Shown piece after piece: positions 10,605-19,806 of a stretch of DNA of 24,770 nt. This DNA comes from Arachnopeziza araneosa (lineage: Eukaryota; Ascomycota; Leotiomycetes; Helotiales; Arachnopezizaceae). Where the stretch lies: positions 1-24,770 of the forward strand of contig QYAI01000246.1 in NCBI GenBank assembly GCA_003988855.1, in the 5' to 3' direction. Positions within the stretch are counted from its first letter, which is position 1; every line of letters starts with the position of its first letter. Made by a program: the position numbers and the translations under genes. The notes beneath the pieces are model-generated. The model was not told the DNA's origin. It saw nothing but the letters and a program-made list of their open reading frames with translations, and did not search any database.

Positions 10605-10623
10605 CACCACCACCACCACCACC
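10561..10623 (+). repeat. Compound trinucleotide repeat (ACG)13(ACC)7
   Basis: Thirteen ACG units (10564-10602) run directly into seven ACC units (10603-10623). The repeat lies 64 bp before the ATG at 10687 and in the same frame, where it would read as 20 threonines. The frame has TGA at 10555-10557 and no ATG before 10687, so the repeat should be in the 5' untranslated leader. Confidence 0.9.
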
Positions 10624-10686
10624 TTTACCCGCGCACCCTATGCCGCTGCCGCCACCACCGCCTTTCTCTCTTTCCTCACCCGCGAG

Positions 10687-11872
10687 ATGGAGAATTCTGC
10701 TCAGCCGCCCGACACCAATCTAGCCCCCGGGCTTCTGATACCGTGCGGCATACTGCTCGGCATAGGCATCTGTCTATGCGTCGCTCGGATCATCACCCGC
10801 CTTCGCCCTACGCCCCACCTTCACTGGGACGACTATCTGATTTCAATTGCAATCGTATCTACCCCTCACAATGCTAGAACCAGTGACGCCTGCTAACACT
10901 CTGGTAGATACTTTCCTTCTTTGGATATGTATGTTTCATTATCTGCACCATCTACGGATGGGGCCATCGCACGCCATATGTCTCTCAGAGAGACCGGACA
11001 GTGGTTTTTAAAACTTTATTCGCCACGCAATTGATCTGGATATTCACGACAGCTTTGATTAGAATATCAGTGGCCGTCTCTCTATTTCGATTGAGTAGGT
11101 GTGCTGGAGAGGCCGAACGGCTTTGGAAGTGGTGCTTGCGGACCATAATAGTCGTCCAAATCCTCGCATCGACCGGATGGTTCATACTCTTGGTCTTCAA
11201 CTGTGACCCAGTGCGCGGACTTTGGGAGCCCGTACCGAATCTTACTTGCTGGAATCAGAGGTACACTGTCAATTATGGCTGGGTGGGCAATTGTAAGTCC
11301 TACGAGAGAGCTTGCTCTATGCAGACTGACTGGTGGAATTAGCAATCATCATCCTCGTAGACTTCATCCTCGCCACGATGCCGATTCAACTTATTCGGAT
11401 GTTACAACGGACTCTTCGCGAGAAGATATTGATCGGTTGCTTAATGGCAACCGGCCTGGTTGCGACGGGCTGCGCTACTTATAAGATGACGCTTTCGACA
11501 CAATCGGGCTCGGGTGATTTACTGGCCACTACGGTCAAGATCTCTCTGTGGTGTAAGGTGGAGGAGCAAGTCGGTATCATCGCTGCATGTTTACCTTGCC
11601 TGAAGGCTCAAATGGAAAGACTGCTTTGTCGGTTGGGGATCCTTGAGGACCGGATACCTTCTGTGATGGTATCCCTAAAGCCGTTCAGGATCAATTTTGT
11701 TCCAAGTCAGATCCCTCGTATCACCTCAACGCGGAACACATCCGATATCATTCGGAATGGTAGTGAGGCTGGGTCAGTGACGTTTCCAACAGGTCTTGAC
11801 TCGACGAGTAGCCCAAGAGATACTGCCAATCATACGAATACGAGCTCAGAGAGTGAGGAAGCCAAGGTCTGA
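10687..11872 (+). CDS. Fungal rhodopsin-domain integral membrane protein, three exons
   Basis: Exons are 10687-10854, 10908-11292 and 11343-11872, giving 360 residues. Intron 1 (53 nt) has a perfect TGCTAACAC branch site and GGTAG acceptor; intron 2 (50 nt) starts GTAAGT. The protein has seven predicted helices, at roughly residues 13-36, 49-73, 88-116, 133-153, 180-203, 210-232 and 240-270. It carries the hallmarks of the fungal rhodopsin-like integral membrane family: WDDY after helix 1 (W47-Y50), an arginine-ended helix 3, and C155-D-P-V-x-G-L-W...C170 in the loop after helix 4. The tail (about 280-360) is hydrophilic and rich in serine and threonine. Members sit in membranes and their biochemical role is mostly unknown; despite the name, retinal binding is not implied and I see no case for a Schiff-base lysine. 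The start is the first in-frame ATG after TGA at 10555. Confidence 0.92.
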
Positions 11873-13832
11873 AAACTAGGATGCGTGATCATTGGAGGCG
11901 TTATCGGATCTTACGCCGGAAGAGGCATATGGGTTTAAAAGAACCCTCCCTCATGAAACGAGTAAATATTGTGCTAGATATTTTAATCACGTTAATTCTT
12001 ACCTTCCTTTCACCAAAATCTGAGCCGTATGACTCCTGACCAGTTTGTCACCTCGCATTACCTCCTTTCCTGGAGCAGCTGCCGATAGTTTGATTCTATA
12101 AAAAGATTGATCCTCGCATGCATAACAAGTGAATGTGTAAAAACTACCGCGCCCAACGGAACCCTGTCCCCGCGTGGCCAAGGAAGATCGATGCCACTTC
12201 GGACTTCGGATTGATCAAAATCGCGCATTCCGCTGGGATTTCACCAATAGAGGACGGAAAGGGCAATCCGAGGCGTTGCCCGACAAAAGCCTCCCGAGAC
12301 GCTAGTCGTTGTAGAATATAGCGCGCTGCAAAGAATGGGCTGATAATGACAGCAAGGATGACCTTGCCCACCGGGGTCTTGCCGATTCTTCGCCGTTGTT
12401 TTGCCAGTTCGGCCCGTCAAATCCACAAGCTTGGACATCTCGGTATAGTACCTACGTACAGACTCGGGGCAATGGCGTGGTTTCTCGGTACAATACGTAC
12501 AGACTCGGGTCAATGGCGTGGTTTCTCCGTACCTGACTTGCATCAGAGGGTCTCGGAAGAGACTCGACAGTCTCGGATGAGGCTACTGATGTCCATCGCC
12601 TTTGTGGATGACGCGGCTTGCGGCGGCGCTTCTGCATCTGGTTTGTACCATGTTTTCCATTGCAACTTCTGCTTTGTTCTCGAAGGAACAAGGTTCCTAT
12701 CCGACAAGTGAGTATACAGACGCTGGCGAAACATCAAAATAATACCGCAAGCGCCTGACGCAAATCAGATGATCTTCGCAAGTCAAGCGCATCCGTGCGG
12801 GTGTCATCACAGCTGTCCAATGCTTTGTGTGCCGCGGTGGTGCAGCTGGAAAAGAAGGTCAGACTCATGTAAGATGCTTATGCAAAGGCTGAAGTTGGGC
12901 AATCAGCTCCGTGGGGAGGGGTTGCGAGAACTCGGTGCCTTGATAATGCCGAAAGAACAGAGGACGTCTCGACGATACAACTGTCAGCAGAGGCATGACG
13001 CTAGAAAGATCTGTGGAGAGGTATTCACATCATGCCATCAATCATCTCTTTTCTCTCTTCCATCGACGACCTCCGAGAGTTGTCAATGACACCGTTCACT
13101 AGGCTCAAACATTCTGGTCAGCCGTCTAACTGTCTAGGAGAAGAGCAAGGACTTTGAGCTCATTCCTCCCGAAGCCATATCTTGAAGATAGGATGTCTTT
13201 GTCCAGGATATCAACCTTGTCGGCCGGGAAAGCTTGAGCGTATCTGTAACCAGTTGGCTGCTTCGTGGACCACGGTCATCTTCCCTCCAATCTCTTCAGC
13301 AAACGTGGCCATGTGCCGAGCAGGCAACGATGAATTTTCCCTCGTGAAAAGCGTCAGGGACGTGTTTGATGAGTATGGAGCAAAGATCTACGTTCGGCCA
13401 AGAGTGAAGTTTGATCTCGAGACATAGGTAATCATTCTTGGAAGTGTAAAGATAACATGACCATCTGCGTTAGACTGATCAATTTCCAGAGCCAGAGCTA
13501 TTGACCTACCTGGGACACACTCGAAGATCGAACGCTCGTTTGGAGTGGCCTCTTCAACCGTTTCTCCAAATCTTGGCAATTTCAGCTCTCAGGAGTGTCA
13601 ATCGAATGAAGTTGTACTTTTTGGCGGCGAACGCAAGGCCCCACATGTCCCGAAATAGAAACATCGCACCTGACGAAATACAATAAGCGAAGTCCTGTAA
13701 ATAAGGTGTACACTCTGGCCTTAGGCATATATGTACTCTACGCCCTTCAGTACCGCCTATCTTTCACATTCTTCTCTGCACATTTCCTCATCTTCGCTGT
13801 ATCCCGCATCTAACTTCTACAGAAACACTTCC
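11873..13832. other. Two-kilobase gap without a supported gene
   Basis: Many short frames are open on both strands (e.g. 12346-12711 plus; 12144-12371, 12241-12543 and 13388-13579 minus). None has a motif I can name or a consistent exon chain. Pieces on the minus strand around 12144-12371 (VGKVILAVIISPFFAARY) and 13388-13690 look protein-like, so a heavily decayed gene may lie here, but I cannot identify it. A 41-bp duplication lies at 12439-12530. The last 100 bases are pyrimidine-rich and probably belong to the promoter or leader of the transporter at 13833. Confidence 0.45.
12439..12530. repeat. Tandem duplication of about 41 bp
   Basis: The block ACGTACAGACTCGG...CAATGGCGTGGTTTCTC occurs twice, at about 12454 and 12495, with a 41-bp period and a few mismatches. 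It is not linked to any recognised gene. Confidence 0.85.
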
Positions 13833-15209
13833 ATGGCCAGGTACGAGAGACATCAACGCTAATATTAGTCAAATGTCGAGAACCTAGACAGAAAGCATCG
13901 AGCTCACCGAAGACTTTTCGGGAAATCTTACAAGCTTCAACTCAGCAAACAACACCTACAATGATGCTAGCGAGATCCCAGATTCCGCGGTGGAGGCAAT
14001 CCCTGATGGGGACTATGGCTGGGCGGTCATTTTTGCATGTGCACTCATCAGCTTCCAACTCAATGGCTGGAGCGGTTCCTGGGGATCTTGCAGATGGCCC
14101 CGCTCTAAATATATCTGAGCTAAGGATCAATAAGTACACTATCATTTATCGGGAGACTTAGTATCGCTCTATGCGTTACTCTCGGACTTGCCTGCGTACG
14201 ATTATCACAACTGATCGGTGCACGTTACAGTATGCTGCTGGGAATCCTCATGATGAGCTTCGGTATTCTGTTTTCCAGCTTTACACTTGGAAATATCAGT
14301 GGATTATTCTTGACCGCTGGAGCCTCTCTCGGTCTTGGCTCTAGTCTCACTTATACCATGTGCAATACTCTGCGCATACAATGGTTCAGCAGCAGGCTAG
14401 GCTTCGCAAACGGACTCGTGAACCTTGGTGGGGGTCTTGGAGCAACCATTATGGCAGTTATCCTGCAGTCACTTATTGATAGAGTTGGCATTCCATGGAC
14501 TCTTCGAATCCTAGGACTCTTCTCATTAGCAAGTGGTGTTCCAGCTGCCCTGCTCATCCGGGAACGCGCACCATCTCATCATACCTCTTTCATCGACTTT
14601 TCCTTATTCAAGAGCTTGCCATTCAGTTGTCTCTTCCTTGCTGGCGCGATCGGTACAATCGCTCTCTTCGTCCCACCATACTTCCTCCCACTCTTCGCTC
14701 ATTCCATCAGCCTGGCACCTTCAACCGGAGCAGGTATCGTAGCAGGCTTCAACGCATGCACAGCAATCGGACGGCTTGGAGCTGGTTTCGCCTGTGACAG
14801 ACTAGGCTCCACCAACGTGCTCCTCTTGGCCATGGCTCTTAATGCCGTCAGCATGCTCGCCATCTGCCCTGTATCGAATTCCATCGGACCGCTGGTCATC
14901 TTTGCTGCACTAAACGGGATCGCGAATGGAGCTTTCTTCGTCACCATGCCGAAGGCTATTGGTCGTATGCTGCAACCCGGTCAGGCTGCTGTGGGAATGG
15001 GAATGGTGATTACGGGCTGGACGGGAGGTTATCTCATGGGCAGTCCGATTGCGGGATTGTTGATCTCGGCTGCGGGTGCGGAGAAGGCGCACTCTGTTGA
15101 GCCGTACAGAGCTGCTATCTTTTATGCTGGTGGTGTGGCTCTAGCTTCCGCGACTTTTGTGCTTGTTGCGAGGTTAAGCATGGACAGTAAACTGTTCAAG
15201 AAGATGTAA
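13833..15209 (+). pseudogene. Monocarboxylate-type MFS transporter, disrupted at the N-terminus
   Basis: The 3' part, open from ATG 14232 to TAA 15209 (325 codons), is a clear major facilitator of the fungal monocarboxylate-transporter-like group: IQWFSSRLGFANGLVNLGGG, IPWTLRILG, ACTAIGRLGAGFACDRLG and GWTGGYLMGSPIAG. Upstream, translation continues the family (AIPDGDYGWAVIFA, SWG, then ILQMAPL and TLSFIGRLSIALCV), but with TAG at 13885, a one-base frame change near the GGGG at 14081-14084, and TAA at 14106 and 14121. Without these it would be about 445 residues, normal for the family. Splicing could bypass the defects only through poor sites: ATG 13833 with intron 13841-13895, and a GTTCCT-donor intron 14075-14124 that would remove the conserved SWG..Q segment. 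I therefore favour a recent pseudogene. The family exports or imports monocarboxylates or related small acids; the substrate is unknown. Confidence 0.75.
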
Positions 15210-16182
15210 AAACATAGAAGAAATAAGATTTTAAATGGCGACCTAAAAATTGGACGTGGAAAAGCGACTGTCAGTTCACGATAAACCTAGGTTATTCGTA
15301 TTGGCCGGTTTACCCTGGATACTGGACTCCTCACGTTATGGAGGGGTCTGTATCGGTGGGTTAAGTTGGCTTGTATTAGAAAGAAGGATGGAGGCAGCTG
15401 GAGAACCCTTATGGGGTTCTGGCTGCCTGACTAATGCTCTCCTGTGGCACGTGATTATTGTACCAACAGCGACAATCAGAAATATATTGACAGTGGTTCA
15501 CGGAATAGCGCATTTCCCGTTCAAATAATAATATCTCGTGTATCCTAATGACAGCAGCATTCGCCATTTCCGTCCAGACTTGCTCCCAAGCAAATGCATA
15601 ATCAGATTTCCCCTCGGAACCTGACTTTCTTTCAGCAGAAGACCAGCCATGACGATCTATCTACCCAAGACAACAATCACTACTAATAATCTCTCCATAG
15701 TGTCCAACGATTTCTCGGACGGCGGCCGCCAATTCTCTCGCTACTCATCTTCCGCCTAGTCAACGTCCTTATGCCAAGCCTTCCATTGAGGGTAGGTAAG
15801 ATAATTGGAACTCCTGGCTCAGCAAATCATAATTCTTTTGAGACTTGATGTTCTGCATCGGTACCAGTTACAACCATCATGGAACTCCTTGGTGGTCAAA
15901 CTTTAAAATCCCGTGGGCAAATCATTCTACGCCAAACATGGTGTCCTAACAATCAACTTTTCAGACTCATCACTCCCCAACTCTAACTGTCACTAAGCCG
16001 CCACTAAAGCTGCCATTGATTTCTTAGTCCCTGCCGCATTCTGTTTTTCTGCTGTTGCACCTGAGGGCTTCCTTCATTTCCCTGATTTCTTTAGCGCTTT
16101 CTGATTTCGGACAAAGGTAACACTTACAAATGATGGTGAGAAGTTCCCATGCAGCAGGGAGCCAGATCATGAGTGCTGTGGT
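15210..16182. other. Gap without a supported gene
   Basis: It contains 3' flanks of the transporter (plus) and of the minus-strand membrane protein. A 92-codon frame at 15250-15528 starts with TTG, has no motif and is treated as chance. No repeats or RNA genes were seen. Confidence 0.5.
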
Positions 16183-17331
16183 CTAACCGAAATCCCAATC
16201 ATTCTGTGGTGGGAGACATCTTCCTCTTGTCATCCGTACCAACAGCGCTTTTGATCCCAATTTCCAGGTAGTTTCGAAAACGCCGACGGAGTAAAGCACC
16301 AAAGAAAAAGCCCAAAACGTAGCGTTTGCGTGTCTTCTCACCGAGCGAGGCAATTTGTTCTTAAATATCGTCCACATCGCGAAGACAACAACACACACCA
16401 GAAAATAAGGAGGGAGATTCAGAAATGATCGCTTGCCAGAGAATTCATCTTCGCAATGAGGCTTCATGTTGAATCCTTGAGCTGTAGACGCATTACTACC
16501 AAGACTAGGCGTCAAGCCGACAGCTGAAGTTGAGGTACGGCATTTATCCGCGAGCATCCTATAGAAATCCGGAAAATTTATACGATAGAAACCACAGTCC
16601 TCCAACCATTCCCACATGGCCAATGAAAAGGTCCACTAACGGATCCGAGTTTGTTATCTCGTCAACCATCATGCCCCAGTAGGAGGTATAAGTGATGAAC
16701 AGCTCGTGGCTCACGAAGGCGGAGAGGAAAGTGGTCTCGAGTACTGGACGGGAAGTGCGCGCGCTTTCGAGTGCGATGAAGATAAGGAGGCAGAGGGTGA
16801 AGAAGAAGTTGATTTTGTGGACTATGTGTTTGAACTCTTGCAAAAGGGGAATGCGGGGAACCAGGGAACGAATTGGAAGGTTGCGGGCGAGGCAGATGAG
16901 TGTTGGGAAGATTGCACCGATCAAGATGGTAAGACCGGCTTGAATTATGATGAAGATCCATATCTTTTACTGTTTAGTTCGTGATCCGGAGTAGCAGTAA
17001 GAAATCCTACCCCTTTCTTAGTAAAGTCCTAAATACACACTCAGTAACAAAAACTAGACATCGTCAAGAGACTCACCAAATTCCCCGTCTCAAACGCCGC
17101 TTCACAGAACAAGGGACACTGTGCAAGTCGTGAACAAAGCTCCGTTGCGTTTGACGAGTTGTTGTTGAAGCCGGAAATCATTCCCGAGAGATGGGTGGCG
17201 TTGCAAGCCGGATCATTTATCAATTCCATGGCTACTGCCGTTAGATTTGAAGTGAAGGCTTTGAAAAGCGTATGATAATAGCGGAGAATGTGAGAAAATA
17301 ACAAGGAAATGCAGAGTGAGAGGCGGCGCAT
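16183..17331 (-). CDS. Multi-exon membrane protein with secreted N-terminus (function unknown)
   Basis: Proposed exons on the minus strand are 17077-17331, 16641-16963 and 16183-16558, giving 317 residues. Intron 1 (113 nt) has a GTGAGT donor, a CTAAAC branch site and AAAAG acceptor. Intron 2 (82 nt, GTTAGT...TTTCTATAG) restores frame but is less certain. Without it, translation stops at 16559 after 219 residues, having read a further hydrophobic stretch (DLFIGHVGMVGG). Visible parts: a hydrophobic N-terminus (signal peptide or anchor); a luminal segment, residues 25-80, with C43, C66, C72, C76 and sequons at N29, N44, N57, N58 and N61; then membrane segments near 87-111, 136-151, 163-185, 241-258 and 272-290. 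A frameshift in place of intron 2 would leave one more helix. I do not recognise the family. The architecture is that of a polytopic membrane protein of the secretory pathway or plasma membrane. Confidence 0.62.
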
Positions 17332-18002
17332 GTTGTCGACAGGGCTGACGTCACCGAGGGCCTCAGGGGGTTGCGATCACCAACGTAATTTATGCGCGCA
17401 GGGTGAAATAATAGCCAATACATAAAATCTCGCTTATGTTATTTTAATTCACAAGATTCAACGCTCAACTAGTAGACTATTTCCGTAGGTTGAGACATCT
17501 ATTTATGTAAGGATTTGGAGCTTCCTCACCAAGCGACAGTAACCTAGGCGCATAGACCCATGAAACCAGGCTCGTTCCCATGGTCTTCTCTTATATCAAA
17601 ACAGTTCGCAATTTAATTCTTATATCTAGCAGTAGGAGCTGCTGTTGCAAGTGCTAGTCGTATCTTCCATATTCTACGACGGCTATCAAGGACTCGTCTC
17701 AGCTCCCTATCCAAGTTAAGTTATGCTAAAGAAGTCTGGAAGTTGGAGACGAGATAGATATAGAGACTTTAAAGCCAAAACCTCCGATTAGATCAATATT
17801 GACAAGTGGATATTAGAATGCGACAATCACTCATAAAGAAGTTGCCGTTTCTCGTAAAGTAGCCATATTTTGTGTACTCTACGCGTGATATTCCCGTCCG
17901 AATCCTTTCCCAACACAGATGAGCGCCTAGAATCCAAATCTCATCCAATCATGATCAGAATCTCGGTTCAATTGCCAGATCCACAAACAATGACCGGCCA
18001 TT
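17332..18002. other. Gap without a supported gene
   Basis: AT-rich DNA between two minus-strand genes. It should hold the promoter of the membrane protein gene (start 17331) and the 3' flank of the F-box-like gene. No motif-bearing frame was found. Confidence 0.55.
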
Positions 18003-18748
18003 TCAGATATGCAAACCCAGCCACCGGTTCATGACATTCTTATTCTCTGCAGAAAGTCTCCTCCAGTCCTCTTCCCAAGCATCGTCTTGCATAACCCAAT
18101 CGACTTCCTCGCACCATCCGATAAACCGGGGTTTCGGGAGTGCGTCTCGGAACTGCTTGCTCAATATTTCATACTCCTCGTTTGACATGAGTGTTTCCAT
18201 TGACCGGAAACAGTTTCGTCTATTTAGCAAGACGATCTCTGCCGTGCTTGTTGCAGGGCCATACACTTTGATGCCGAGAAAGCAGCCGAGGTGCTCCGAG
18301 TACCAGTATCCAGGCCCGAGTGAGTCTTTTAGAATCTGTCGCAAGGTGTGGTTCCATGCCAAGAGGGGCAGCTGTGGCTCGATGGACTTGAGGATAGGAT
18401 AGCGCTTTCGGCAGATAATGCCGAAGCAAGTCATTGATACTTCCTTGGTGAATGATTCGTCTTGTTCTGGTGAGCTGTTCGTGATATATTGCATGATTTT
18501 GATGATCAGTTCAGAAGGCAGATCGACAATGGTAATCGGAGCAGCCGTCCGATCGCCGTTCTTGCTTGCAGTGGTTGTCATGAAATTCTTATTATTAACT
18601 GCGATGAAATTTAGCATTTGACAACAAAAACCAACTTGAAACTCCCACCTTCAAGATCGGCAACTGTAAAACCTCGGGTTTCAGCGTCTTTATTCAGGAT
18701 AGCGCTAATAGATTCCATGTTGTGCTCTCCAGCGTCGTCAGGTTCCAT
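18003..18748 (-). CDS. F-box-like protein, two exons
   Basis: Exons on the minus strand are 18649-18748 and 18003-18598, giving 231 residues. The 50-nt intron starts GTGGGAG, has a TGCTAAAT branch-like site and ends ATCGCAG; the phases (1/1) match. An unspliced reading starting at ATG 18617 would lie inside this intron; I prefer the spliced model because the upstream exon is an open acidic stretch with a good start context (A at -3) and a TATA-like element about 85 bp upstream. Residues about 55-103 contain an F-box-type motif: TIVDLPSELIIKIMQYI followed by MTCFGIICRKRYP. F-box proteins bring substrates to SCF ubiquitin ligases through Skp1. The C-terminal part (W-rich, e.g. RFIGWCEEVDW) would be the substrate-binding side, with no known repeat visible. 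Similar short F-box proteins are numerous in Leotiomycetes. Internal ATG 18581 is a possible shorter start. Confidence 0.75.
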
Positions 18749-18831
18749 ATTTAAATTTTCAAATCAGGGCGCTACAGATCAGATTTTGAGGTCGTGGAAT
18801 CCAAAGAGCAATTTGTGATTAGAAAGTAGGG

Positions 18832-18839
18832 GTATATAT
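18832..18839 (-). promoter_or_regulatory. TATA-like element before the F-box-like gene
   Basis: CATATATA on the minus strand, about 85 bp upstream of the proposed ATG at 18748. Position and sequence fit a fungal core promoter, but AT-rich DNA gives such matches by chance. Confidence 0.35.
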
Positions 18840-19540
18840 GACTTCCAAAAGTCAGCTGCAAGTGAATTGTCAAAGCTTGTTGCTTATGGTCAAAGCAAAA
18901 TGATTCACTACTTTTGCCTGTCTGAGTGATTGCAGGAGATTCGAAGGGATTAAATGCTAGGATTTACGGTGTGAATTTTGCTTCTAAAGATCCGAGAGTA
19001 GTAAGTTCGTCTTTCACTCTCAAACTCTCCTAAGGTTCTCTCCAAGAATCGCTCTTCATAGCTTTCTCAATCGCTCTAAACCAACCCCTGTCTAAACCTC
19101 AGCCCTTTCAGCTCGGGATAAGTAACTTGCAGCATGTCTTCGGGTGAAGGTGACCAATTTCCAGGCTTAATGTGAGTAGTGGGAGGCATTTGTGCCACTC
19201 CTCAAATCAGCCTCATCAATACGCCTCATTTGATCCTTCGTCAAAAATACTATCTCCCACCCCTTCTCTTGTCGTATGAAAAGGTGGGCGGCTGGCAAAA
19301 GTTCTTCGCAAGAGCAATCCACCATCGCCGCCATTGGCTCGGTAAGAACTCCCACGCAGATTGACAGGCAGCCAGGCCAAAAGTCCCGTGCTTGCTGCAT
19401 GCAGAGAACTTTTGGCCCCTGTCCTCTGCAGCCCGCTCCTATTGGCTGTGTGTTGCTGCATGGGACTTTTAGCTAGCCTGACGGCTCATAACAAGGCGGA
19501 CTTCTTCTTTGAACTATTGTTCCTCCCTTCAGATGAATGG

Positions 19541-19548
19541 CATAAAAG
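19541..19548 (+). promoter_or_regulatory. Possible TATA-like element of the Clr5-ankyrin gene
   Basis: CATAAAAG lies 266 bp upstream of the ATG at 19807. It is the best TATA-like match in this stretch. The long leader it implies, and the weakness of such motifs, keep confidence low. Confidence 0.25.
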
Positions 19549-19806
19549 GGCGTCATGCCTCGATGCTGATATATTAACTTTCATCAGATCTTCACATCTT
19601 TGGTATCCTTCACAAGCTCAGGTGATCGCTTGCCTCGCCGGGCTCGAATCAAAATCTCTGCCAACTCGACGCACCGTTTGATAGCAGTGTCGGAGCTGCG
19701 GGTTGTTGATCGCCTCTTCGTTTATCAATTCAAAGATAAGTCTCCTGTTGATGATCTCGTCACCTACTTCTGCTGGGTTCTGCACAGCCTGCCCACGCAA
19801 ACCACA

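Larger units (their letters stand above)
18749..19806. other. Divergent intergenic region
   Basis: It lies between the F-box-like gene (minus) and the Clr5-ankyrin gene (plus), so it should contain both promoters. Open frames at 19167-19461 (minus) and 19179-19681 (plus) overlap and have no motif. A frame in phase with the Clr5 gene runs open from 19600 to its ATG but contains only a TTG start. A CATAAAAG element lies at 19541-19548. Confidence 0.5.

Noticed and set aside
13182..13427. Plus-strand frame of 81 codons and the opposite minus-strand frame, considered as P450 or dehydrogenase remains
   Set aside because: I could not match any diagnostic motif (no heme-binding FxxGxxxCxG, no Rossmann glycine motif).
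19135..19364. Small exon (MSSGEGDQFPG) plus a possible 42-nt intron before the Clr5-ankyrin gene
   Set aside because: The splice sites and frames downstream do not lead to a convincing product.
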